A stretch of DNA of 64,000 nt from Microvirga pakistanensis (GTDB lineage: Bacteria; Pseudomonadota; Alphaproteobacteria; Rhizobiales; Beijerinckiaceae), in assembly GCF_004458765.1 (NCBI RefSeq), contig NZ_SPJX01000012.1, positions 62,001 to 126,000 of the forward strand, given 5' to 3'. Each line of letters begins with the position of its first letter. The stretch's first letter is position 1. Below the pieces are notes generated by a model, which saw only the letters and a list, made by a program, of their open reading frames with translations, was not told where the DNA came from and did not search any database. The translations under genes were made by a program, and so were the position numbers. Shown here piece by piece: positions 34,170 to 42,915 of the stretch.

Positions 34170-35249
34170 TTGTCCATCCCTGACGCGAGGACCGGCACCC
34201 CCGATCCGACACTTGATGAAACGGAGTTCCGCCGCCGCTTCCTGCAACCCTTCCAGGATCCCGCCTTCGGGCCTCTGGGAGAGGAACTGCAACGGGTCGC
34301 CGATGCGGCATGGGACGCCTACAGCCATCATCGCAAGAGCCCGAAGACCCGCAAGGCCGGACCGGGTTTTGCCGATCCCGATTACGATCTCGCCGTCGAC
34401 TGGATCGCCGCGAAGGACGCCATCGGTCTTGCGCAGAAACGGCATGAGGATCCCGAAGGTCCGGCGCGCTTCCTCCTGATCTCATCCGCATCGCGCAGCG
34501 AGCACACCTGCCCGGGTGAAATGTCGAAGACCTATCGACTCGTCGAGATCGCGCGGCAGGTCATCGCCAGCGCGGAGAATGTGGATGTCGAGGTTCTGGA
34601 TCTCAGCAGGATCGCATCGGAGTATGGCCGCCACATCCATCCCTGCAAGACCTGCTTCTCCACGGCCGCCCCGCTCTGCCACTGGCCCTGCTCCTGCTAT
34701 CCCAACTACTCCCTCGGCCAGACGCAGGACTGGATGAGCGACATCTACCCGAAATGGGTGGAGGCGCACGGGGTCATGATCGTCACGCCCGTGAACTGGT
34801 ACCAGGTGTCCTCTCCGCTGAAGCTGATGATGGACCGCCTCGTCTGCGCCGATGGCGGGAATCCCGATCCGACCGCGACCCACGGCAAGACGGTGCCGGA
34901 GGCCAAGGCAATGGAGCTGAAGGGGTGGGACTATCCCAAGCACCTGTCGGGCCGCCTGTTCTCGGTCGTCGTGCACGGCGATGCCGAAGGGGCGGAGGGC
35001 GTCCGCCGCAGCCTGTCGGATTGGCTGCGGGCCATGGACCTTACGCCGGCGGGAAACCTCGCCGAACTCGACCGCTATATCGGTTACTGGAAGCCCTACG
35101 CCACCAGTCACGAGGAACTCGACCGCGACCTGGACGTGCAGGCCGAAATCCGCAACGCCGCTTGGGCGCTGCTGGATGCCGTCACGGCGAAGCGGGCGGG
35201 ACGCTGGGCGCAGCCGGGGGAGCGCCTGCAGGAGTCCCGTCAGAAATAG
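34170..35249 (+). CDS. Flavodoxin-fold NAD(P)H-dependent oxidoreductase with Cys-rich insert
   Basis: The 359-residue protein has an unusual 100-residue N-terminal extension, then a flavodoxin-like fold: ARFLLISSASRSEHTCPGEMSKTYRLVE (phosphate-binding loop region) and VMIVTPVNWYQVSSPLKLMMDRLVCADGG (the aromatic loop of FMN reductases). Between them are six cysteines: Cys114, 159, 162, 170, 174 and 176, in HPCKTCFSTAAPLCHWPCSC. This could hold an Fe-S cluster as in iron-sulfur flavoproteins, or Zn. The start is TTG at 34170 with GGGAG six bases ahead; no ATG exists before residue 118. Function beyond flavin-dependent reduction cannot be assigned. Confidence 0.78.
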   Translation: MSIPDARTGTPDPTLDETEFRRRFLQPFQDPAFGPLGEELQRVADAAWDAYSHHRKSPKTRKAGPGFADPDYDLAVDWIAAKDAIGLAQKRHEDPEGPARFLLISSASRSEHTCPGEMSKTYRLVEIARQVIASAENVDVEVLDLSRIASEYGRHIHPCKTCFSTAAPLCHWPCSCYPNYSLGQTQDWMSDIYPKWVEAHGVMIVTPVNWYQVSSPLKLMMDRLVCADGGNPDPTATHGKTVPEAKAMELKGWDYPKHLSGRLFSVVVHGDAEGAEGVRRSLSDWLRAMDLTPAGNLAELDRYIGYWKPYATSHEELDRDLDVQAEIRNAAWALLDAVTAKRAGRWAQPGERLQESRQK

Positions 35250-35290
35250 GCGGGGCCCGGACGGGCTCGGCACGCAAGCGCAAGGGCCAT

Positions 35291-35316
35291 GAAAAAGGCC
35301 GGGCGTCGCCCGGCCT
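35291..35316 (-). terminator. Terminator of the metNIQQ operon
   Basis: Stem GGCCGGGC/GCCCGGCC with a 3-nt loop is followed on the minus strand by TTTTT, 23 bases past the distal metQ stop. Confidence 0.8.
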
Positions 35317-35338
35317 CGTGCGGATCAGGCTGCGGCGC

Positions 35339-36124
35339 TTACCAGCTCGTGAGAACGGCGCCCTTGAACTTCTCCTCGACGAATGTCTTCACCTCGGGAG
35401 AGCGGTAGGCCTCAACGAGATTCTTCACCCACGGCTTGTCCTTGTCTTCGGCTCGCACGGCGATGATGTTGACATAGGGACCCTTCGGATTCTCGCGGGT
35501 CAGCGCGTCCTTGACCGGATCGAGACCGGCCTGCGTGGCATAGTTGGTGTTGATGACGGCGGCATCGACGTCCTCGAGCACGCGCGGCGCCTGGGCCGCG
35601 TCGATCTCCGTGAACTTCAGGTTCTTGGCATTGGCCGTGATGTCGAGGATCGTCGGCTTGAAGCCCACATTCTCCTTGAGCTTGATGAGCCCCTTGTCCT
35701 GCAGCAGCAGGAGCGCGCGCCCGCCATTGGTCGGATCGTTCGGAATGGCGATGCTCGCGCCGTTCGGCAGCGCATCGAACGCCTTGTGCTTCTTGGAATA
35801 GACCCCGATCGGGAAGTTCACCGTCTGAGCGACGGTCTCGATCTTGTAGCCGCGGTTTTCCTTCTGGTTGTCGAGATAGGGCTGATGCTGAAAGGAATTG
35901 GCCTCCAGCTCGCCCGAGGCGAGGGCCTCGTTGGGCACCACGTAGTCGGAGAACTCGACGATCTTGATGTCGAGGCCCTTCTTGGCCGCGATGGGCTTCA
36001 CGGCTTCGAGGATCTGCGCGTGCGGGCCGGGCGTGGCGCCGATGCGGATGGTCTGCGTCTGCGCGGCGGCCGGCAGCGCGGCAAGGGAGAGGAGGGCGAC
36101 GAGGCCAAAGGTCTTCAGGGACAT
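35339..36124 (-). CDS. metQ: Methionine ABC transporter substrate-binding protein, distal copy
   Basis: MetQ binds methionine in the periplasm and delivers it to MetNI. The 261-residue protein has a signal peptide (SLKTFGLVALLSLAALPAAAQ) and the NlpA/MetQ fold, with NPYATQAG-type ligand-site residues in VINTNYATQAGLDPVKDAL. There is no lipobox Cys, so it is a soluble periplasmic form rather than a lipoprotein. It is the second of two tandem copies. The first 65 residues are identical to those of the other copy apart from the signal region's silent changes, while the rest diverges (for example NEALASGELEANSFQHQ against NTALAAGDIEANSFQNQ). Confidence 0.93.
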   Translation of the reverse strand: MSLKTFGLVALLSLAALPAAAQTQTIRIGATPGPHAQILEAVKPIAAKKGLDIKIVEFSDYVVPNEALASGELEANSFQHQPYLDNQKENRGYKIETVAQTVNFPIGVYSKKHKAFDALPNGASIAIPNDPTNGGRALLLLQDKGLIKLKENVGFKPTILDITANAKNLKFTEIDAAQAPRVLEDVDAAVINTNYATQAGLDPVKDALTRENPKGPYVNIIAVRAEDKDKPWVKNLVEAYRSPEVKTFVEEKFKGAVLTSW

Positions 36125-36192
36125 GCGGGTACTCCTGGTACGAGGTTCTGAACGACGTGGATGGATCGGGGGAAGCATCCTGTGAGAGCAGC

Positions 36193-36222
36193 AAAAATGC
36201 CGGGCGCGAAGCCCGGCATTTT
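36193..36222 (-). terminator. Hairpin between the two metQ genes
   Basis: An 11-bp stem AAATGCCGGGC/GCCCGGCATTT with a 5-nt loop is followed on the minus strand by TTTTTGC, 20 bases past the proximal metQ stop. It should reduce expression of the distal copy unless that has its own promoter. Confidence 0.8.
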
Positions 36223-36241
36223 CAGAGAAAGGAGATGTATC

Positions 36242-37027
36242 TTACCAGCTCGTGAGAACCGAGCCCTTGAACTTCTCTTCCACGAACTTCTTCACTTCCG
36301 GCGAGTGATAGGATTCGAGAAGCGCCTTCACCCACGGCTTGTCCTTGTCGGCGGAGCGTACGGCAATGAGGTTCACATAAGGGCCCTTCGGATTCTCGCG
36401 GGCGATGGGGTCCTTCACCGGATCGAGGCCGCCGGCGGTGGCGTAGTTGGTGTTGATGATGCCCGCATCTACGTCGTCGAGCACACGCGGTCCCTGCGCG
36501 GCTTCGATTTCGACGAACTTGATCTTCTTCGGGTTGTCCGTGATGTCGATCGGAGTGGGCTTGAACCCGACATTGTCCTTGAGCTTGATCAGGCCCTTGT
36601 CCTGGAGCAGCAGGAGCGCGCGGCCGCCATTCGTGGGATCGTTCGGGATCGAGATCGTCGCGCCGTTCGGCAGGGCATCGAGGCTCTTGTGCTTCTTCGA
36701 GTAGATGCCGATCGGGAAGTTCACGGTGAGGCCGACGCTTTCGATCTTGAAGCCGCGATCCGCCACCTGGTTGTCGAGGTAGGGCTGGTTCTGAAACGAA
36801 TTCGCCTCGATGTCGCCGGCGGCGAGCGCCGTATTCGGCACCACGTAGTCGGAGAACTCGACGATCTTGATGTCGAGGCCCTTCTTGGCCGCGATGGGCT
36901 TCACGGCTTCGAGGATCTGCGCGTGCGGGCCGGGCGTGGCGCCGATGCGGATGGTCTGCGTCTGCGCGGCGGCCGGCAGGGCGGCGAGGGAGAGAAGGGC
37001 GACGAGGCCAAAGGTCTTCAGGGACAT
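36242..37027 (-). CDS. metQ: Methionine ABC transporter substrate-binding protein, proximal copy
   Basis: Same family and length (261 residues) as the downstream copy, with the same signal peptide and no lipobox Cys. The ligand-site region reads IINTNYATAGGLDPVKDPIA. It directly follows metI by 40 bases, so it is the copy most tightly linked to the transporter genes. The N-terminal quarter is nearly identical in DNA to the downstream copy, indicating recent gene conversion or duplication. Confidence 0.93.
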   Translation of the reverse strand: MSLKTFGLVALLSLAALPAAAQTQTIRIGATPGPHAQILEAVKPIAAKKGLDIKIVEFSDYVVPNTALAAGDIEANSFQNQPYLDNQVADRGFKIESVGLTVNFPIGIYSKKHKSLDALPNGATISIPNDPTNGGRALLLLQDKGLIKLKDNVGFKPTPIDITDNPKKIKFVEIEAAQGPRVLDDVDAGIINTNYATAGGLDPVKDPIARENPKGPYVNLIAVRSADKDKPWVKALLESYHSPEVKKFVEEKFKGSVLTSW

Positions 37028-37067
37028 GCGGGTACTCCTTGTGCGAGGTTCTGACAGAGACGAAGGA

Positions 37068-37733
37068 TCAGCCGTGGCGGATGCGCTTGTTGAGGTGACG
37101 CGCCAGGCGGTCGCCGATGCTCTGCACGGCCTGCACGAGCACGATGAGCACCACGACCACTGCCAGCATCATTTCCGGCATGAAGCGCTGGTACCCGTAG
37201 CGGATGCCGAGGTCGCCCAGGCCTCCGCCGCCCACCGCGCCCACCATGGCCGAGAAGCCGAGGAGCGACACGATGGCGAGCGTCAGCCCGAGCACGATGC
37301 CGGGCAGGGCTTCCGGGATGAGAACCTTCACGACGATCTGGAGCGGGCTCGCGCCGAAGGCGCGGGCGGCTTCGACAAGTCCCTGGTCCACTTCGCGGAT
37401 GGCGCCTTCGATGAGGCGCGCGATGAACGGCGTCGCGGCGATGGTGAGCGGCACGATAGCCGCGTTGGTGCCGATGGAGGTGCCGGCGATCAGGCGCGTG
37501 AAGGGAATGATCGCCACCACCAGGATGATGAAAGGCGTCGAGCGCGTGGCGTTGACGACGACGCCGAGCACGCGGTTGATCCAGGGGGCCGCGAACAGCT
37601 CGCCCTTGCCGCTGGTGGCGAGAAACACGCCGAGCGGCAGCCCGAACAGCGTGGCGATCAGCGCCGAGACGGCGACCATGTAGAGCGTTTCGCCGGTGGA
37701 GTTGGCGATGAGGCGGATCATCTCAGGCGACAT
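37068..37733 (-). CDS. metI: Methionine ABC transporter permease
   Basis: A 221-residue inner-membrane permease with five hydrophobic helices and the EAA-type loop [32 protein letters not shown] (about 125-160) that contacts MetN. This is the standard MetI size and sequence. Its start overlaps the end of metN by 11 bases, so they are co-translated. Confidence 0.95.
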   Translation of the reverse strand: MSPEMIRLIANSTGETLYMVAVSALIATLFGLPLGVFLATSGKGELFAAPWINRVLGVVVNATRSTPFIILVVAIIPFTRLIAGTSIGTNAAIVPLTIAATPFIARLIEGAIREVDQGLVEAARAFGASPLQIVVKVLIPEALPGIVLGLTLAIVSLLGFSAMVGAVGGGGLGDLGIRYGYQRFMPEMMLAVVVVLIVLVQAVQSIGDRLARHLNKRIRHG

Positions 37734-38817
37734 GGCCGAGCACCTCCGTGTCGAGACCGTGTTGTTTCAGGAATGCGAGCGTCTTGTTTGCGGCGGCCGC
37801 AGGAACGCCCACGACGAGCGTGCCGAAGGGGCGGCCGGCGATTTCATCCACCGCGCCGGAGAGGATATTGGCTTCGATGCCTTCCTCTCGCGCCAGCCTC
37901 GCCAGAACGGGGTCGGTGGCGTGCGGGCCGCGGAACCCGATGCGGATGACCGTCTGGCTGTTCGGCGAGGCTTCCCTCCGCAGGCGGCTCTGGACATAGG
38001 GCGGCAGCACGCGTCCGGCCTCGTCGCCCAGGAAGGAGCGCGTCACCTCGTGCTGCGGACGGGTGAACACCTCGAACACGTCGCCCTGCTCGACGATGCG
38101 CCCACCCTCGATCACCGCGACCTCGCGGGCGATGTTGCGGATCACCGCCATCTCGTGCGTGATGAGCAGGATGGTGAGACCCAGCTCCTCGTTGATGCGC
38201 GAGAGAAGGTCGAGAATCGAGCGCGTGGTCTCCGGGTCGAGCGCGGAGGTCGCCTCGTCGGAGAGCAGCACCTTGGGCTTCGTGGCGAGCGCACGGGCGA
38301 TGCCCACGCGCTGCTTCTGCCCGCCCGATAATTCGGACGGGTAACGGTTGCGCTTGTCGGTCAATCCGACCAGGGACAGCAGTTCCTCCACCCGGGCCTT
38401 GATCTCGGCCTTGTCGTAGCCCGCCACTTCGAGAGGCAGGGCGATGTTCTCCGCCGCCGTGCGGGAGGAGAGCAGGTTGAAGTGCTGAAAGATCATGCCG
38501 ATGGAGCGGCGGGCGTGCCGCAGGGCGGATTCCGGCAGCGCCGCGATGTTGGCGCCGTCCACGATCACCTTGCCGGTGGTGGGTTTCTCCAGGCCGTTCA
38601 CGAGGCGGATCAGGGTGGATTTGCCGGCACCCGAGCGGCCGATCACTCCGAGGATCGAGCCCTGCGGCACGGCAAGGTCGATCTCCCGCAGGGCGGTGAC
38701 GGGCTGGCCATCCCGGCCCGGGAAGGTCTTCGAGATCTTCTCCAGGCGCACGATGGGCTCTGCCGGGATCAGGCGCTGCGTGGGCTGATCGCCGAAATAT
38801 CCGAGGGGGGCGTTCAT
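37723..38817 (-). CDS. metN: Methionine ABC transporter ATPase
   Basis: MetN powers methionine uptake. The 364-residue protein has the Walker A GRSGAGKS (60-67), the ABC signature LSGGQ (163-167) and the Walker B VLLSDEA followed by the D-loop. The C-terminal NIL domain (about 290-364) is the methionine-sensing site that mediates trans-inhibition in this family. It is first in metN-metI-metQ-metQ. The ATG at 38817 has GAAGG upstream. A TTGACA hexamer lies at 38881-38876 on the minus strand and could be the -35, but no good -10 follows; I found no recognisable SAM riboswitch core. Confidence 0.95.
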   Translation of the reverse strand: MNAPLGYFGDQPTQRLIPAEPIVRLEKISKTFPGRDGQPVTALREIDLAVPQGSILGVIGRSGAGKSTLIRLVNGLEKPTTGKVIVDGANIAALPESALRHARRSIGMIFQHFNLLSSRTAAENIALPLEVAGYDKAEIKARVEELLSLVGLTDKRNRYPSELSGGQKQRVGIARALATKPKVLLSDEATSALDPETTRSILDLLSRINEELGLTILLITHEMAVIRNIAREVAVIEGGRIVEQGDVFEVFTRPQHEVTRSFLGDEAGRVLPPYVQSRLRREASPNSQTVIRIGFRGPHATDPVLARLAREEGIEANILSGAVDEIAGRPFGTLVVGVPAAAANKTLAFLKQHGLDTEVLGHVA

Positions 38818-39088
38818 GGGGTCGCCTTCAGGTCGTCTCACAGGTTGCATGACAGATGGGCGATGGCGTTCTTCATGTCAACTGAATTGTTCTTTAAAAA
38901 GGATCTGCCGTTCTGAAAGACATCCTTCGCTGTTGATGGAGCGCCATCCGCCAAGGTCCGCGACATCACGAATCGGGGATTGCCCCCGGCCGGCGGACAT
39001 TTCTCCTTTCTTTCGCCATGAGGGCAGTTGATCGGGCTGCGCTATGTTCCTATGGAGCCGAAGCACGGTTCCCCGTCAGGAGAAAAGA

Positions 39089-41185
39089 ATGATCAAGGCG
39101 AGCATGGCGCTGGCACTCATCGGTCTGGCTGTCTTGGGGGGCTCCCTCGGGGGAGCGGTCGCGGTTCCCGTCTACCTGCCGCTCTCGACCCTGGTGCTGG
39201 CCGGGATCCTGATGATCGGCCGGGACATTCCGACGTTCCTGCGCATTTTTCTTATCATGCTCTCTGCCACCCACGTGGTGCTGGTTCTGCTGGTCCTCGG
39301 CGCGGTTCTGGGCCTCATCACCGGCGACTACACGGGCTACGTGCCGCCCCCGTCGGCGGCGCTCGGCGCGACGGCCTTTGGGGCGCTCATCTACGGCCTG
39401 TCCTTCGTGCCGGTAGTCCGCACGATCTGCACCATCACCGATCGCTATCTCGATTCCCAGGCCGACAGCATCATCCGCATTCCGTTCATCGGCCTCGTGC
39501 GGGCGCGCGAGGGAACCATCGGCACCTGGATGATCGCCATCCTCATCGCCATCAACCTCGCCCAGGTCGCGCTCAATGTCCGCCTCAGCTTCTTCTCGCG
39601 CGATATGTTCAACGCCCTCGAGGCCAAGGACGCCGCGGCCTTCTGGTATCAGCTCTTCGTCATCTTCACGCCTCTGGCGGCCGTCTTCGTCGCTATCGCC
39701 CTGACCGAGGTCCTGCTGCAGAACGTGCTCACCATCCGCTGGCGCGCCTTCCTCAACACCTACTACGTCAGAGAATGGCTGGGCGACGGCGCGCATTACC
39801 GGATGCAGCTCATCGGCCGCGGCGCGGACAACCCGGACCAGCGCATCTCGGAGGATCTGCGCAAGTTCGTCGAGAGCACCTATTCCCTGTCCGTGGGCCT
39901 CATGAACCAGGCCGCGACCCTCGTGTCCTTCGTGGCGATCCTCTGGACCATCTCGGCCGGCTTCACGTTCCCGGGAACGAATGTCGAGGTTCCGGGCCTG
40001 CTGGTCTGGGTCTGCGCCGGCTATGCCATCCTCGGCACCTGGGTCACCCACCTCATCGGCCGTCCCCTGATCGGCCTCAACTTCCAGCAGGAGCGTGTGG
40101 AGGCTAACTACCGCTTCTCGCTCGCGCGCCTGCGCGAGTATACGGAGCAGGTCGCGCTTCTCTCGGGCGAGCCCGCCGAGCGGGAGGGATTGTCCAGGCG
40201 CTTCGGTCAGATCGTCGACAACTACATGCAGATCGTGATCCGCCTCATCAAGCTCAACACCTTCACGTCGGCCTATTTCCAGGCCAACGTGGTGGTTCCC
40301 TACATCCTGACCGCACCGTACTACTTCATCGGCAAGATTTCGCTCGGCCAGATGCAGCAGGTGGTGGGAGCCTTCTCGCGGGTGGAATCGGCGCTCACCT
40401 ACTTCATCCAGATCTACACCACCCTGGCCGACTACAAGGCGGTGCTCGACCGCCTCACCACCTTCGAGGGCGCTATCGCGTCGGCCCAGCGCGTCGGCGG
40501 CGAGAGCAAGCTCGCGATCACGCCTGCGGCCAGCCGCGAGCTGCGCCTCAGGAATCTGGATGTCCGCCTTCCCGACGGTCGCGCTCTGATGCATGCGGAC
40601 GGCCTCGCCTTCCGTCCGGGCGAGCGCACCCTGATGACGGGTCCCTCCGGCTCCGGCAAGTCGACCCTGTTCCGCGCCATCGCGGGCATCTGGCCCTTCG
40701 GCGAAGGCGAGGTCCTGGTCCCCGAGGGGCAGAGCATGATGCTGCTGCCGCAGCGCCCGTATATCCCCATCGGAACCCTGCGCGAGGCGGTGACATACCC
40801 GGCCCAGGGGGATGCCTACAGCGATGCCGCCATCATGGAGGCGTTGCGCGCCGCGAAGCTCCCGCAGATCGCCGACAAGCTCGACGACGAGCGCGCCTGG
40901 GGACAGACCCTGTCGCTGGGAGAGCAGCAGCGCCTCGCGGTCGCCCGCGCGCTTCTCGCCAAGCCCGACTGGCTCTTCCTGGACGAGGCGACGGCGGCCC
41001 TCGACGAACCCACGGAGGCGGAGATCTATCAGGTGATCAAGGAGAAGCTGCCGCACACGACGGTGGTCTCCATCGGCCACCGCTCGACGCTGCTGGGCTA
41101 TCACGACCGGCGCATCGACCTGAAGCGCGGGGAGAACGGTCTCTCGACCCCCGTGGACATGATGCAGCCGCAGCCGGCCGAGTAG
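39089..41185 (+). CDS. ABC transporter fusing SbmA/BacA-like permease and ATPase
   Basis: The 698-residue protein has an N-terminal set of about eight membrane helices (three in residues 5-110 are an extra hydrophobic module). An SbmA/BacA-type ABC_membrane_2 region (about 140-420) follows, then an ABC ATPase with Walker A GPSGSGKS near 517, signature LSLGEQQ near 610 and Walker B WLFLDEATAAL near 630. It resembles the BclA/BacA-related exporters or importers of rhizobia, which take up antimicrobial or nodule peptides, and also YddA of E. coli. Substrate (peptide, cobalamin or very-long-chain lipid) is not determined. The ATG at 39089 has AGGAG. It ends before a bidirectional terminator. Confidence 0.87.
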   Translation: MIKASMALALIGLAVLGGSLGGAVAVPVYLPLSTLVLAGILMIGRDIPTFLRIFLIMLSATHVVLVLLVLGAVLGLITGDYTGYVPPPSAALGATAFGALIYGLSFVPVVRTICTITDRYLDSQADSIIRIPFIGLVRAREGTIGTWMIAILIAINLAQVALNVRLSFFSRDMFNALEAKDAAAFWYQLFVIFTPLAAVFVAIALTEVLLQNVLTIRWRAFLNTYYVREWLGDGAHYRMQLIGRGADNPDQRISEDLRKFVESTYSLSVGLMNQAATLVSFVAILWTISAGFTFPGTNVEVPGLLVWVCAGYAILGTWVTHLIGRPLIGLNFQQERVEANYRFSLARLREYTEQVALLSGEPAEREGLSRRFGQIVDNYMQIVIRLIKLNTFTSAYFQANVVVPYILTAPYYFIGKISLGQMQQVVGAFSRVESALTYFIQIYTTLADYKAVLDRLTTFEGAIASAQRVGGESKLAITPAASRELRLRNLDVRLPDGRALMHADGLAFRPGERTLMTGPSGSGKSTLFRAIAGIWPFGEGEVLVPEGQSMMLLPQRPYIPIGTLREAVTYPAQGDAYSDAAIMEALRAAKLPQIADKLDDERAWGQTLSLGEQQRLAVARALLAKPDWLFLDEATAALDEPTEAEIYQVIKEKLPHTTVVSIGHRSTLLGYHDRRIDLKRGENGLSTPVDMMQPQPAE

Positions 41186-41249
41186 AGACCATGCGCTTTC
41201 CGTCGTTCTCGGACGTTCTTGGAACGGAGAGCGAGGCCTTCGCGAAACC

Positions 41250-41278
41250 AAAAAGGCCGGCATGTTGCCGGCCTTTTT
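41250..41278. terminator. Bidirectional terminator between the ABC transporter and META genes
   Basis: A 12-bp stem AAAAAGGCCGGC/GCCGGCCTTTTT with a 5-nt loop gives T5 on both strands between convergent genes. Confidence 0.85.
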
Positions 41279-41296
41279 CGGAAAGGTTGGGGGCTC

Positions 41297-41788
41297 TTAG
41301 AGCGAACGCTCGAGAACGAGGTCGCCGGTCTGGCTCTTGATGATCAGCGTGCGGCCCTGGATATCCCATTTGCCGGAGGTGCGCAGGGCCATGAGGAAGG
41401 CGTGCTCGAGGGCCATGGCGGCCTTGTCGCAGGACTTCTTCGTCAGGGCGAAGGGCGCCACGGCGAGGCCCTGCTCGCGCAGGGGATAGGCCGTGGTGGA
41501 ATAGGTGTTGCAGCCCGAAAACCCGGTGGCGCGCATCTGGTCGTCGAGCCGGAAGCTCGGACGCTCGCCGCCGAACGGCTTGCCGTTCAGGCTCACGGCC
41601 ACCCAGGAGGAGTTGAGGGGGAAGATCTTGCCCTGGGCGCCCGGCTGCGGAACCTTGGTGTCCACCTGACGGGTCGGGCCGGCGGGTCGGCCGAGCGTTG
41701 CCGCCGTCTGGGCGGAGGCCACGGACAGGCTGGCCGCGGAAGCGGTGGCGAAGGCCGCCAGAAGTGCTGCAAGTCGAAGGGCGTTCAT
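41297..41788 (-). CDS. META-domain exported protein (HslJ-like)
   Basis: The 163-residue precursor has a signal peptide (LAALLAAFATASAASLSVASAQ) and a META domain beginning at NSSWVAVSLNGKPFGGERPSFRLDDQMRATGFSGCNTYSTTAY. That last GFSGCNTYSTTAY is the hallmark of META/HslJ proteins, and Cys93 and Cys120 may form a disulfide. HslJ relates to heat-shock-linked novobiocin resistance in E. coli, but no catalytic role is proven. The ATG at 41788 is chosen by the signal peptide; the frame stays open far upstream only by chance. It follows hisG by 152 bases. Confidence 0.87.
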   Translation of the reverse strand: MNALRLAALLAAFATASAASLSVASAQTAATLGRPAGPTRQVDTKVPQPGAQGKIFPLNSSWVAVSLNGKPFGGERPSFRLDDQMRATGFSGCNTYSTTAYPLREQGLAVAPFALTKKSCDKAAMALEHAFLMALRTSGKWDIQGRTLIIKSQTGDLVLERSL

Positions 41789-41940
41789 CGGAACCTCTTC
41801 ATCGTAAAAACGCCGGAACCATAAGAGGCCTTGACCGTGGAGGCAACGCCCTGAGCGATTTTGTCCCGCAGCCGTTGATGCCACAGGCAAGGTGAAGCTC
41901 CGGTGAAGAGGCCTCGACGCGAAACCTCTCGCCGGAACCG

Positions 41941-42915
41941 TCAGCCGATCCGCCCCAGAAGCCGCTCGGTGAGGGCATTGGTCGGACGGAACAGGTAATC
42001 GAAGGTCCGGACCGTGATGTCCTGCGCTCCGAGCCCCTGCAGGGCCGCCACGATGTCGAACATCGCGGAGGTCCGGCAATGGAGAACGACCTCGCGGCCG
42101 AGCGCATGACCATAGGGCAGGGTGGCGTCGAAGTCCCGCACGAGGGAGGCCAGCGACGAAGCCCTGGCCGGATCGAGGGAGGCGCGGATCTCGCGGCTCT
42201 CGCGCGCCTCTTCCTCCGCCGCGATGCGCGTGAGCACGGCGGTGGCGGCCGCGCGGGCCCGGCCGGACCAGGGCGCGCGGGCCGAGGCGACGAGACTGGC
42301 CTCGGAGCGCAGGATCACGCCGTCGTCGAGGATCTTCAAGGCGTTGGCGGACAGCGTGGCGCCCGTGGTGGTGATGTCCACGATCAGCTCCGCCGAGCCC
42401 GCGCCCGGTGCGCCTTCGGTCGCGCCCAGGCTCTCGACGATGCGGTAATCTGCGATTCCCTTCTCGGCGAAGAAGCGGCGGGTGAGGTTCACGTATTTGG
42501 TGGCGACCCGCATCTTGCGGCCGTGGCGGGCCCGAAGATCCGCCGCGACCTCGTCGAGGTCGGCCATGGTGCGCACGTCGATCCAGGCCTGCGGCACGGC
42601 CACCACCACGTTGGCGTGGCCGAAGCCGAGCGGCGTGAGCAGTTCGACCGCCTCGTCGGCATCGGCGATCTGCTCGCGGATCAGGTCCTCGCCCGTGATG
42701 CCGAGATGCGCCGCCCCGGTGGCGAGCTGCGTTACGATCTCGGAGGCCGAGAGGAACGCCACCTCCACGTCGGGCACGCCCTTGAGCGTGCCGCGATAGT
42801 CGCGCGCGCCGCGCGACTGGGAGAAGACGAGGCCGGAGCGGGCGAAGAACGCAGCCGCGTTCTCCTGCAGGCGGCCCTTGGACGGCACCGCCAGAATGAG
42901 GGGGGAATCGGTCAT
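41941..42915 (-). CDS. hisG: ATP phosphoribosyltransferase catalytic subunit
   Basis: HisG makes phosphoribosyl-ATP from PRPP and ATP, the first step of histidine synthesis. The 324-residue protein carries the PRPP-binding motif ELIVDITTTGATLSANALKIL near residue 175, and VATKYVNLTRRFF earlier. It lacks the C-terminal regulatory domain of long HisG, which explains why it depends on HisZ, encoded immediately upstream with a 4-bp overlap. Confidence 0.93.
   Translation of the reverse strand: MTDSPLILAVPSKGRLQENAAAFFARSGLVFSQSRGARDYRGTLKGVPDVEVAFLSASEIVTQLATGAAHLGITGEDLIREQIADADEAVELLTPLGFGHANVVVAVPQAWIDVRTMADLDEVAADLRARHGRKMRVATKYVNLTRRFFAEKGIADYRIVESLGATEGAPGAGSAELIVDITTTGATLSANALKILDDGVILRSEASLVASARAPWSGRARAAATAVLTRIAAEEEARESREIRASLDPARASSLASLVRDFDATLPYGHALGREVVLHCRTSAMFDIVAALQGLGAQDITVRTFDYLFRPTNALTERLLGRIG

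Noticed and set aside
38818..39088. SAM riboswitch or Met leader upstream of metN
   Set aside because: I searched for SAM-II-like core bases and for a leader with Met runs and found neither. A 12-codon ORF exists near 38875 but has no Met repeat and no terminator follows.
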